Shown one piece after another: positions 50,401 through 60,630 of a DNA stretch of 64,000 bases. The stretch's first letter is position 1; the number at the start of each line of letters is the position of its first letter. Both the position numbers and the translations under genes were made by a program. The stretch is taken from assembly GCA_964016875.1 (NCBI GenBank), contig OZ024721.1, positions 6,639,001 to 6,703,000 on the forward strand, read 5' to 3'. The notes below the pieces were generated by a model, which was not told where the DNA came from, searched no databases, and was given only the letters and a program-made list of their open reading frames with translations. The DNA comes from Fallopia convolvulus. Its lineage: Eukaryota > Streptophyta > Magnoliopsida > Caryophyllales > Polygonaceae.

Positions 50401-53400
50401 ATTTAAAGATAATGTAATAAACTAGTATGAAATTTTGAAAAGTTGAACATTTGGATCTCGAAAACCGCCAGAGGAAGTGAGACAGAGAACGAGAGAATGA
50501 AGTTTGATCGTGTATTTGGGTATTTGCATAGCTTAAGGATATAGATATATAGATATAGAGGAAAATATAGGATAAAAAAGATATCTTGATGATATAAATT
50601 GCAAATATAAATTGTATTAAAAGATATCTTGAAAAAAAGGATAGAAAGAAATATTAGCCTTAAGGAAAGTATATTTAAAAGATAAGAAAAGTGAAAAGAA
50701 ATATCATTAATTCAAATATTTAAAAAAATCAGCATAAGGCAACCTAGGCGAGCCAAGGCGAGATGCAGCTCACCCGGGCTCCCAGATCGCCTAGGCATTG
50801 CCTCTTCCAGGTTGCCTCGCATTGCCTAATGCAGGCGACAGGCATGGCTGGGCGCGCCTGGGCGCGCCTTCGCCTCGCCTTTTCAAACACTGGTATTGCA
50901 TTTATCCATTATAAAAGGAGAAGATCAGATTGTAATTATTCAGACTTTGATCAATGAAATAAATTACAAGTGAGGATTCCTCAAAATTGGCTAATCAGCA
51001 AGATTCTTGCTTTTCAGATTTCTATCCCTTTATTTTAGTTTTAGGGTTCTAACATTCCAAATGGTTGAAGATTCTTCAACGAAATTTCTGTGAGTGAGAT
51101 CCTTGCTCTCAGTAGTGTGCTGGTGCAGTGTTTGAAAAGGCGAGGCGAAGGCGCGCCTAGGCGCGCCCAGCCATGCCTGTCGCCTGCATTAGGCAATGCG
51201 AGGCAACCTGGAAGAGGCAATGCCTAGGCGATCTGGGAGCCCGGGCGAGCTGCATCTCGCCTTGGCTCGCCTAGGTTGCCTTATGCTGATTTTTTTAAAT
51301 ATTTGAATTAATGATATTTCTTTTCACTTTTCTTATCTTTTAAATATACTTTCCTTAAGGCTAATATTTCTTTCTATCCTTTTTTTCAAGATATCTTTTA
51401 ATACAATTTATATTTGCAATTTATATCATCAAGATATCTTTTTTATCCTATATTTTCCTCTATATCTATATATCTATATCCTTAAGCTATGCAAATACCC
51501 AAATACACGATCAAACTTCATTCTCTCGTTCTCTGTCTCACTTCCTCTGGCGGTTTTCGAGATCCAAATGTTCAACTTTTCAAAATTTCATACTAGTTTA
51601 TTACATTATCTTTAAATATGGTTTTATTACTAATAAAATTTGGGTTTTGGGCTTTATAAATATGTTTTTATATCCTAAAATTTTATTAAATGATCTCATT
51701 TTAACATTATATATTTATATTTGTGAATTACCAAACTGCTGTGTATAAGGCGATCGCCTTCGCCTCTAAGGCGCGCCTAGGCAATCTAGGGGGGCCATCG
51801 CCTCGGGCGTCGCCTCGCCTTTTTAAACACTGTGCTGGTGTGAGATGCTTGCATCAGATTAGAATGAGGATTCTTCAAACCCTTTTTACCAAGTTTATTC
51901 CTCTACCCTATTAAATATCCCAAAATAAAATCAGATTGCTTTCTGCCAGCAGAATCACAAATTGTTGCATGGTCTATCCACAATGCTAACTGGATCTTGG
52001 GAGCCCAAGTGGCAGCACATATGCATCAGTGGGATCATGCTATCAGTGCAGCAATGTGCTTGGGGTTGGACAGAAATGCAAGCCTTGGACTTCAGTGGAG
52101 TATGAGCTTGAATTCCGGCTTGAGGACAAGGTGATTTTCAAGGTGAATGCATTGATACAAACCCAAATATAAAATATATTAGCTTTATTTATTATCTTCA
52201 TTTCTGCATTTTGTAGTTAGTTTTCCTGAATGTCTATTTTCCCACTTCATTGTTTTTAGGCATTTTCCCCACTTACTCCATTATGTTGCCCATTATCTTA
52301 TTTATTATTATTTAGTTTTAGGAGTTAGTTATTGCACTCATCTATTATAAAAGGAGAAGATCAGATTGTGATTGTTCAGACTTTGATGAATGAAATGAAT
52401 TACAAGTGATATTCCTCAAAATTGGTTGATCAGCGAGATTCTAGCTTTTCAGATTTCTATCCCTTTATTTTAGGGCTTGTTTCACTTGTGGGTAAGGGCT
52501 TTTTGGGTGAAAAGTGATTTTTAGTGTCTTGAAAAACGTAAAAAATAAAAGTAATTTTTGAGTAGAAAAGGCTTTTTGGGTGAAAGTGAAACAAGGCCTT
52601 AGTTTTAGGGTTCTAACAGTATCCCCAACGAAAAGAGTAACATGAAAAATTAAACAAGAAAATACAGTAATTAAATCACCAATTCAGCACTCACCAGTGA
52701 CAAAAATAATCCAACATCTTACTTATAGAATACAAATACTAGAATTCTACTATTAGATTCTAGTGTTTCAACCAGAATCAAAGATACTAGAATTCTACTA
52801 TATACATCATTAACAATTACAATAATAACAATGAAATTGAGAAGCAACATACACACCTGACACTACTATAGTAGTGGACCTCTTGAGAACATCCTTAAGA
52901 ACCTCAAGGAGCTTTAAGGAGCCAATCAACTCAGACAATCTATCCAAAGATAGAGCTGCTTTAATAACATCTAAATCATCATCATAGAAACGCCGTATGA
53001 CAGCATCTTGTATACTCATGAACCCCTGGATAAAGAAAGTGAAATCAGCTAAGATAGAAATTACACCAGCAGCTTTAAACATAGCAACTCCTTCAATAAC
53101 AGGATGATGGACTTGAGTTCTGTCTAAGAAGTGTCATTATAAGAGAATATTATAGATTTGAGATATGATGGAAGCATCACAGCACTGTACCTATAGCAGA
53201 AATTACCTCAAAAATTTTGGCAAGACTAATTTATATAAATATATAATACCTCTGGGACAGATGCATTTGGTGAGACAGCATTCAACAGTGATAGGGTAAA
53301 TAATATAGCCAAAATAAAAATATGATTAAGGACTATAGCCAGGCCCACCAAAGGTTGATAGTGGGTAAAAACAAAATGGTGATAGAAGGTTAAGATTTTT

Positions 53401-56400
53401 TATTAATGTTATGGCAGTGTGTGCTAAATTGCTAATATTATAAAAACAGTGTAATATTCACATATCATCATTATAGGCTATTGTCACCACCACATGCGCC
53501 AACCATCAAAAGTTGTAAATTTTTTACTGAATTTGCCCTTAAATTTTCAGTGAGGTACCAATGGATTAACTTCTCAGAGCATACGCATATACTGTGGCCA
53601 ATCAAAATGTGATGTCTTATCCAGGTAACTGGCAGGACACAAAAGGTCACATGGCAACCCATTATATAGGTAAAGTGGGTGTGTCACATCAACTTCTGGG
53701 ACTGCTAGACTATGATGTCTACCTTCAGCATGAATATTGAAGAGTAAAATTACCTGGTAGTTAACAGCATCACCATCCAATAGTTTAGACGTGTCTAGAC
53801 TACGAAGCTTAGCAAGTCGAATTTCTGCCTATAGGTGATGAAACAGGCAATGCAGTAAGATGACAAGAATTCTTAATGAGAATTTGAGAATTTATATGGA
53901 GTAATGCGTAAACAATGAAAACAGACACACAGAACGGGTGCCATGCATTAACTTTAGTCACAGATTTAGTAACAAATTTGTCATAACTTATCCCAATGAT
54001 GTCTTATTTGTCTGAAGTTTTATGTTTAGTGCTGCCACCTAGTTCAGCAACTATGACTAAAGTCCGACTATATATCATATCAACATCAGGAGGCACATTG
54101 ATCAGATACTTAAGTCCCAGAGAAAAAATACCTTAGGATGTTCTAGAGCAAACCAAATCTTTGAGTCTGATATTTCAACATTGGAGTTTCCATCTAGCAT
54201 CCTGCACAAGCTGTCAAATACCAGACTTTCTCCTTTCGATTGAACTTTTGCATCCTTAACAAGAGATAGACAGATATCAACATAGAATAGAAAGCACAGG
54301 ATCAGTGTGTGCATGGAAGTAATGGCAAAACAACATAAAAGTCATATGATGAAACAAACCTCCATGAACTTATGAAAAGTGTTACAAAACTCTTCTGGGT
54401 ACTTTTCATTAATAACAACCAACACTTGCTTCGCCCATGTTCCTGCCAATCAATATGAGAGTTGTAAGTCATGTTATGTAAATATTTAGAATGATATGCC
54501 TCGAAGCTATCAAAAAGACTACAACAACAACCACCCAGTGTAATCACACCTCAGGCAGTGTATAAAAGAGACCAAAATTCATAAAAGTATCAAAGAATAT
54601 CATTGTTCTCATAAACATACCCGACTGTACTAACTCTGAATTATTAGTCTGGGCTAGAGTCAGGCATGAAGAAAGAAACCGAGAGACTACATGATGAATA
54701 ATTCCCTTCATAGGAACATCCTTCAGTATTGATACTAAAGCAGTCTTGTAGAGATCATCAGACTCACTATGAAATGAAAATGGTTAGAAAAAAAAAAGAT
54801 GAATAATTAAATTTTGACTTGAACCTACAAAGCACAAAACAGGGATACATTGCAGACCTGTAGTTAAATAATGAGGATACAAAAGTTCTTAGGAATTTTT
54901 CAATATTAAACTTCACGGCAAGCCCTGAAATGATCTTTGATAGATCCCTACAAAAAAAGCACAATTCTTCTTCAGTAATAATTTGTGTCAATTTATATGT
55001 CAAAGGCAAGTTCTGCAAACGAAGTACCTGAATCTTATTATGCTATCCAATACTTTCTTGGGAAGCATTGGCACAGCTTGCAACTGAGGTAAACAAAACA
55101 CGTGGGATGAGAAAAGAAAAACATTTTTAATGTATTAAAAAATATTTGAATCACAAAACTCATAATCAGCCAGGAATATATTAATAAGTGTGTTGTGTAA
55201 GATTTGGAGTCAAAGATTGCAAAGATTAGAACTTTAGAAGACAAGTTGTAATTTCAATTGAACTCAGCATTTGAATATATAAATGAAGCCACAGAATGAA
55301 CAAGTTGTGTAGGTTACTAGGTATGACACACAGTTATATGCCATCACAATTCTAGCTCAGATATGATGATCCGCCGGGGAGGTCAGCTAGTAGGAGAGTC
55401 CATATTAACGAGAAAAGAAATTAAACCCCAAGTGCTTGAATGCTGCACTTATTAACTCCTCTCTCTTCCCCCACCCCACCCCCCCACCCAAAACTCAGTT
55501 TAGTTTATCAGCTTAACTATATATACATAACATATATTTGCATTTTTGTGTATATTTTAAAAAAACATGTACCAACAAAATAGATAATATCATGGAAAAG
55601 TGCAAAGTTTTTACGGTCAGCATTCAATAAAAAGAACCAATTCCAAGTACTACAATTAGTGTTACCTGAACAAGACTGATTAGGGCCATCATTGACATTT
55701 CAATCCACTGTAAATCAGTAGGTCCAACTTCTTGAGCAAACTCAGCTATTGAGCGTAACAAGTTTTTTACAAGTTTTTCTGACAATGCGGCTCTATTTGC
55801 CAATACACCAACAATCATTAAAGCACCAGCCTAGAGTACGCATGACAAGATTGCAAGTTAGCAAAATGAAAGTCAATAATGCACGCAATCTAATTAGAAG
55901 GAAGAACAATGTAAAAAACATTTTCTCTCTAAGGCCATAAGCAGGAGTTTGCTAATGCGTTCTTGAAACAAAAAAAATGGATAAAAGTACGAGTGGAAGA
56001 ACCTAAAGGTTTTCGACAGATCAACAGCAACAACATTGACCCAGTAAGGTTTTGCTACAGCGGGACTGGGGGGTCAAGATGGGGGTACCCCTGCCCAAGG
56101 GAAAGGGGGTACACTTGATAGACCCAAGAAAAACTGAAATTCAACTATGTGACAATAATAACTAAATTTAGATAAAATGCACCAAAATTGATATAGGGAC
56201 TAAATCCATCTCAAAGGTAGTGTATAAAGGCCAATGAGCATGAGGATGTGCGGCGCCCCAAGGTTTTCCACAGATCCACGACATGAAATCCCAAACGAGG
56301 ACTAGAGATTCTATAAAACTGATTAAAGTATATTCACCAAGAGTATGAAAAATATTCACAAGTTTCAACATTCACAATTAGAAACAATTGTTCATTTGAG

Positions 56401-58341
56401 TCACAAGGCTTTTGAGAAATTATAAAACGGAAGACGAAAGCACAAAATTTCTTAAAGTAACATACAACTATACCTTGTAATCTGATATGCCTTTTGCTCC
56501 TGACTGGATTCCAGCAACAAAGGGCAGAACTCTCTTCACAAGATCACTATCAACAGTAGCAACAGAACCTAAGACCTCAACAACAACAGTGATACAAAAG
56601 CTGATAACAGGCATGGATTGCTGGTCCTTTTTAGTTGGAGTTGACTGTGAAAAAAAACAACAGATAGTGAGACAATCCCCAAGAGACCCTACCTATATCA
56701 TGTAACTCAGGTCCTTTAGGAAATACAGCACAAAACTCACATAGTTGCACAAGCACTCCATAACTCCAAAATCTCGTAGGCACTGCTGCACAATAACCTT
56801 TCTCGGAGGGGGTGCACCAGAGATTTTTACACCATCAAGAAACTTCCACTTAGTGTTCCTACAATATAATATATACAGCACATACTGAGAATGCCAGAAG
56901 GTAATCAAATGTAATTAATTCATAAACCATCAAATCCTTTTTACCCTAAATCAATGAGCTGCACAATCCGAACAAAAGCATGAGTGTCATGATATGGTAG
57001 AGCACAAAGGATTAGTTCTTCCATATTGTACACATGAATCCTACATAGCCATGTGAATGAAGCATATTAGTCAAATAAGATCGTGCAAGGGGAGAAGGAA
57101 ATATCAAAATATACCTGAATAGGGATAGAAGCCTACTTGTAACGGCGTATCAAGTACTCAAGGGTCTTAAATGCAGCAGGTAATCTTAAATGACCTGATA
57201 TTAATCTCAAGTACGAAGTTATTGTTATGTTTATACGATTATTTTCTTCTTTATTCATCAGCTCTCGGTCCAGTCCTCTGCTTTTATGACTAAACAAATC
57301 ATTTTTGTAGGCTCTGAAACGCTCATCGACGCACACTAGAGACTCCAATCCTGGCAAAAAAAAAATAACAAGAGATAAATTATCAATACTCAGCCCATTG
57401 GAACAGGATGGCAGAAAAGAATTTCTGAAGAAGAAAACAAGAATTTTCTTTCTCCACTGTCAAAAACAATTACAATGATTCATCTAGTGCAGTGCTCAAA
57501 AGACATCAAAATCAACTCTTCAAATTATCTAGCATCGCCAACTCTAGAGTATGCCATATCTTAACCAACCCCTAGAATCAGCAGCATCAAATCTCCCCTG
57601 CCAAATCCCCCAATATAAGTGAAGCGCTATCAGAAAAGGGCTTTCTTCCATTACCCAAAAATATGTTTTAATACCTAAAATTTCATTATATGTATATTTT
57701 CATACACTGTCTCTTACTCCCAATAGGCCAATATCTCTTTTCCCTCCATACAACTCTTAATTCCACACTTTACCAACTCTTAATTGCACACTTAATCTTC
57801 AACTCTTAAGGGCTCACCTGTGGGATTAAAATGTCTAAAAATTGCACCCACCCTAGAATACATTCCCAATCTCCTAATACATCCTAATACAATTGCCTCA
57901 CAGAAAACATATAAACTAAAATGACTGTTACAAGTTTTCCACGTACAAGATGATGTAGAATAAATAAAATATTATATTCCAAATACAAATGGCCCACCGG
58001 AAACATAATAAACTGAAATGACTACGTCTCCGGTTCCAAGTTTTCCAAGTACAACAAATTTTTCAGACGAAGGTGATGTAGAAAAAATACATTTAAAACC
58101 CTAAAGCTCATTTAAGATTGAAGAATAGAAATAAAGTTCAGACTTGGGAAAGAAAAAACAAAATAAAAGTAATACCAGAAAGAGCAATGCTGAAAATGGT
58201 GTCCAAATCCGTATCAGCAGCCTCTTTAGAATCAAATAGGAGGGAAGGGCGGGTGAAGGGCTTCTTCAGCGGCTCAGCGTCTGCTTTAACGAAGGACTTG
58301 ATAGCTCGTAGCTGAGAAGCAATAGAGGTGGACGCAGCCAT
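35480..58341 (-). CDS. UTP10: UTP10/HEATR1 homologue, HEAT-repeat subunit of the small-subunit processome
   Basis: The first exon (58341-58176) encodes MAASTSIASQLRAIKSFVKA and then the conserved FTRPSLLFDSKEAADTDLD. The second (57350-57137) and third (57040-56945) join in frame. Further helical-repeat exons follow at about 56860, 56640, 55830, 55085, 54950, 54770, 54443, 54255, 53830, 53030, 49612, 49004, 47627, 46600, 46420 and 46170, and on to 38340. The BP28CT region is at 37196-36780 (TETMFKPLFIGCIEWVES). The last two exons are 35964-35794 and 35710-35480 (ENLKEEYMVLLAETIPFLVE ... stop). The family protein is about 2,100-2,200 residues, built of HEAT repeats. It is nucleolar and part of the t-UTP/U3 snoRNP group needed for pre-rRNA transcription and 18S processing. 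I did not trace every intron, so the full frame is unproven. Introns hold numerous transposon insertions; none visibly breaks an exon. Confidence 0.93.
40332..40603. mobile_element. Stowaway MITE in a UTP10 intron
   Basis: Begins CTCCCTCCGTCCCAAAATAA and ends TTATTTTGGGACAGAGAGAG, near-perfect terminal inverted repeats of over 25 bp of the Stowaway type. TA flanks both sides (40330-40331 and 40604-40605). Length 272 bp. The interior (TTACTTGAAAAGTGAATTTC) matches the second Stowaway at 48046 in reverse orientation, so both are one family. Confidence 0.92.
40621..40673 (-). repeat. Duplicated scrap of a UTP10 exon
   Basis: GAAGATCAAGGGCCAGCAGC and the next 33 bases match 37013-37065, part of the exon that ends the BP28CT region, with about 6-7 differences in 53 bp. 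It lies in an upstream intron of the same gene, 18 bp after the Stowaway element. It has no splice sites of its own and is a partial duplication, not an exon. Confidence 0.78.
45200..45760 (+). pseudogene. 5'-truncated LINE with poly(A) tail in a UTP10 intron
   Basis: The frame 45335-45622 encodes FIYPIWISRNHTIFEGEQPL, the WxxRN...F block that lies between the zinc-finger and RNase H regions at the end of plant LINEs. It is followed by untranslated sequence and an A-run (45750-45762). Orientation is opposite to the host gene. The left junction is uncertain, and no target duplication was found. Confidence 0.68.
48046..48428. mobile_element. Second Stowaway MITE, carrying a nested SINE
   Basis: Starts CTCCCTCCGTAGCAAAATAA and ends TTTTAAGACGGAGGGAG, with TA at 48044-48045 and 48429-48430. 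Removing the SINE at 48247-48408 leaves about 220 bp that match the element at 40332 in reverse. It lies in a UTP10 intron. Confidence 0.88.
48247..48408 (+). mobile_element. Short SINE-like element with (TTG)n tail inside the Stowaway
   Basis: It interrupts the Stowaway near its right end. The 3' tail is GTAAATGTTGTTGTTGTTG, and the 7-bp repeat TTATTTT flanks it (48240-48246 and 48409-48415). The G+C-rich body contains GGGTGCCCCCATTTTGACCC. The same body, reversed, occurs at 49083-49269 and about 56015-56115. A TTG tail is typical of RTE-clade LINEs and SINEs that use them; that link is inference. Confidence 0.75.
49083..49269 (-). mobile_element. SINE-like element with 15-bp target duplication
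   Basis: Direct repeats AAGTACAATAAGACA at 49068-49082 and 49270-49284 bracket it exactly. The body contains CTGGGGGGTCAAGATGTATA and ACCCTTGCCCC, shared with the elements at 48247 (reverse) and 56015. The tail side (ACAACATAGACC) is at the left, so it reads on the minus strand. It lies in a UTP10 intron. Confidence 0.82.
50186..50892. mobile_element. hAT-like MITE, copy 1, inside the left LTR
   Basis: Starts CAGTGTTTAAAAAGGCGAGG and ends CCTCGCCTTTTCAAACACTG. The G+C-rich subterminal arms are full of GGCGAGGC and GCGCGCC motifs around an AT-rich centre. The empty site is preserved in the right LTR (GTTATTGCACTC). Flanks are GTTATTGC (50178-50185) and GTATTGC (50893-50899), an 8-bp duplication with one base lost. 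Length is 707 bp. Confidence 0.87.
51126..51832. mobile_element. hAT-like MITE, copy 2, opposite orientation
   Basis: It is almost exactly the reverse complement of copy 1 and has the same length, 707 bp. It has its own perfect 8-bp target duplication TGCTGGTG (51118-51125 and 51833-51840), so it arrived by independent insertion and not by inverted duplication of flanking DNA. CAGTG termini plus an 8-bp duplication point to the hAT superfamily. Confidence 0.9.
52473..52598. mobile_element. Tourist-type MITE in the right LTR
   Basis: Begins GGGCTTGTTTCACTT and ends AAGTGAAACAAGGCC, with the 3-bp duplication TTA on both sides (52470-52472 and 52599-52601), as for PIF/Harbinger elements. The left LTR lacks it, so it inserted after the LTR element. 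Length is 126 bp. The motif GGCTTTTTGGGTGAAA occurs twice inside. Confidence 0.88.
56010..56115 (-). mobile_element. Third SINE-like copy, partial
   Basis: ACTGGGGGGTCAAGATGGGG and TACCCCTGCCC are shared with the copies at 48247 and 49083. The tail side is ATCAACAGCAACAACATTGA at the left, equivalent to the (TTG)n tail read on the minus strand. No target duplication was settled, although AAGGTTTTC(G/C)ACAGATC occurs at both about 56004 and 56259. UTP10 intron. Confidence 0.6.
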
Positions 58342-58670
58342 CTTTGGTTCTTCTCTTCTTCTTTTTTCTGTTTCAGAGAGAAATTCAGTAACGGAACATT
58401 CCAAAACAAGAAAAAAATCAGCACTCCAGTATATACAGAAACTATAGTTCCTGTGGCAGAGACAGGTGGGGGCGCGGGGGACGGCCGCCCCCACCGGCGG
58501 CCGGGAGTTCTCAGTCAGTTAACATAAAGACATTAGAAACAAAGTTCAATTGAGAAGAACAAGTTCAAACCGAACAATTTGTAGACTTTGACGATGCAAT
58601 AAGATATTCCGGCGGTGAAGGATGCTTTCACCCGAGTCCGTCGTTTCCGTCCTGACTCTCTCTCTGTTCC

Positions 58671-58738
58671 TAGGGTTATTTATCAGATGAATAAACTTTC
58701 CTCAAAAAAAAAACAAATCAGTTGAATAAACTTGGGCC
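58671..58738 (-). promoter_or_regulatory. Telo-box-like and site-II-like motifs upstream of UTP10
   Basis: The minus strand has TAACCCTA (58678-58671), close to the telo box AAACCCTAA, and GGCCCA (58738-58733), the core of site II elements. This pair is common in promoters of plant ribosome-biogenesis genes, which fits UTP10. They lie 330-400 bp before the start codon. AAACCCTAA is also present on the plus strand in the first intron (about 58096). Function here is inference. Confidence 0.5.
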
Positions 58739-58740
58739 TG

Positions 58741-58860
58741 TTTACAGACAGGCCCGCTAGACATTAGAGAGAGAGAGGACAGGCTCGTGATCGGCCCGCT
58801 AGATCAAAAGAGAGAGAGAGAGAGAGAGAGAACGGGCTCGTGATCAGCCCGCTAGAATGT
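58741..58860. repeat. Imperfect tandem duplication with a (GA)n microsatellite
   Basis: AGGCCCGCTAGA...GAGAGAGAG...GGGCTCGTGATC.GCCCGCTAGA occurs as two imperfect units of about 60 bp. The second contains about twelve GA repeats (58808-58831). It lies in the space between UTP10 and the LINE remnant. Confidence 0.75.
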
Positions 58861-58939
58861 AACAAGGCTTATACCAAACAGAGTTTATTAGATTAACTCT
58901 AGCTTTTTATCCAACCAAATAACTAGTTTTCGGTCACCT

Positions 58940-60040
58940 ACACCTGGGCCTTCTAATGGTTCTTTCCGGTCACCTACACCAGGGCCTGTGGTCGATGATT
59001 CCTTGCGTGTTGCTGATTTAATTCAGCAAAATCTCTGCTACCTGGGATGTGCTCATGTGCCCCTTATAACGCAGTTGTTTGATCCTCTTGATGCTAGTAT
59101 TATTTTAAGCATTCCGCTCACTTCAGGATCTTTTCACGATATTTTAATGTGGTCATATACTTCAAATGGGGTTTATTCTGTAAAATCGGGCTACTGGTTT
59201 GGAGTTAATGGTAGTCGTACTGTTTTCGGTCAGGAAGAAGGTTCCTGGAAGTGTTTATGGCATTTGAATGTTCCACCAAAGCTACGTACTTTTGCGTGGC
59301 GGGCTATGTCAGGGGCTTTGAGTGTGAAGGCAGGTTTATACACCCGACGTGTAGTGGTGGATGATCTCTGTGATAGGTGTTCATGTTCAGCTGAAACAAT
59401 TTGGCATTCACTCTTCACTTGTGCTTCACTCTTCACTTGTGCTCACTCTCAATCGTTTTGGTGCCAGAGTTTTATTTTTAATTCACTCACTCAAGCAACG
59501 TCTACTCAGTTTGCTGATTTGGCGAAGCTTATTTTAGATGTTCATGGTGTTGATGGTCTTGTTGAATTTCTGCTGCTGTCATGGATATCCTGGACCAATC
59601 GCAATGATCAGGTTTTTGGGCACAATGTTAATTCACCGGTCACTCTTGCTGTGGGTTTTAGACGTCTGGTTTCAGATTATGCAACCATACATTCGCCACC
59701 TACCATTCTACCAAGCCAACATACTGTTTTCGGATGGTGTCCTCCATCTGCTGGTTTTTTAAAGGTAATGGGGTTTGCCTTGGTGTGGGGATCAGAGATA
59801 GTTATGGCTTTGTAATTGCATTGGCTGTGAAACGTCTACATGTCACTTGGTCACCCGATTTAGCGGAAGCACATGCTCTTCTCTATGGTTTGCAGGTTGC
59901 TCACACCATTGGTGCCCTTAATGTTGTAGCCGAAACTGATGCCCTCACTCTGGTACTAGCTATTCAGTCCAAGAAGCCTAATTTAACTTGTGTAGGTGCT
60001 GTTGTTGAAGAAATATATAGCTTTATATCAAAATGAAAAC
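58940..60040 (+). pseudogene. LINE 3' portion: zinc-finger RT-associated and RNase H domains
   Basis: The frame from 58988 encodes the zf-RVT region (SNGVYSVKSGYWFG, WKCLWHLNVPPKLRTFAWRA, LCDRCSCSAETIWHSLFTC). A frameshift near 59765 moves the reading to a second frame with the RNase H block (GVGIRDSYGFVIALAVKRLH, LAEAHALLYGLQVA, VVAETDALTLV), ending at 60036. An 18-bp unit, TTCACTCTTCACTTGTGC, is duplicated in tandem (59407-59442), adding six residues in the Cys-rich part. The RT domain is missing. It lies between UTP10 and the COBRA-like gene. Confidence 0.88.
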
Positions 60041-60630
60041 GACAATAATATTGGAAATTTCTAGAAAATAAAAGCTGCAAAATAGTTTTCGTAGATGCTG
60101 CATTGCTAATATGAGAAAAACTCATGTCTGCCTAACAACAACCCAAACAAAAGTTTTGGAAGAACCAAAGCAAACAAGATGTAATTTTTAACCTTAAACC
60201 AGAATTATTTTAGATGTTGAACAATTAATTTAACACACAATTTTTTTTTTGGTAGAAATTTAACACACAATTTGGTAATTAGGACCAAAGCTAAGTTCTT
60301 TATTATTTTGGGTATGTTTTGATTAGACACTATACTGTAATGGAAATCATCGATCCTCAAAACTCAACAACCCAACCAGGCAAGTATGAGAAAATCAAGT
60401 CCTCGAATTAGCATCAATATTTCTAGGGTTTATATTCACATTACAATCATTCCCAACGGGTACAACAAAATATACAAACATGACAAGTTAGACACGTCTA
60501 CACATGGAACAATGAGAAGACCATCCAAAATTCGCTAGGTAAAATCCTTCAATCAGCTTCCGATCTGTTCCCACAATCGACCGCTAAGAATATGCATGAA
60601 TCATAGTTTATAAATATACCATCAGACAGC
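60041..60630. other. Spacer downstream of the COBRA-like gene
   Basis: No gene seen. ATTTAACACACAATTT occurs twice around a T-run (60228-60275), a small direct duplication. The 3' untranslated region of the COBRA-like gene must lie here. Confidence 0.5.

Larger units (their letters stand above)
50004..52618. mobile_element. Small non-autonomous LTR element (TRIM-like) with nested insertions
   Basis: Two LTRs begin TGATACAAACCCAAATATAA and end TTAGGGTTCTAACA: 50004-51054 (with a 707-bp insertion) and 52153-52618 (with a 126-bp insertion). Without the insertions both are about 337 bp. The target duplication GTATC flanks the whole (49999-50003 and 52619-52623). The internal part (51055-52152) has no coding domain and also carries a 707-bp insertion, leaving about 390 bp. 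It resembles TRIM elements in size and lack of genes. It lies in the UTP10 intron between the exons near 53027-52856 and 49612. Confidence 0.9.

Noticed and set aside
59734..60036. Stand-alone RNase H protein gene
   Set aside because: It is the continuation of the LINE frame at 58988 after a frameshift, without its own promoter or start context.
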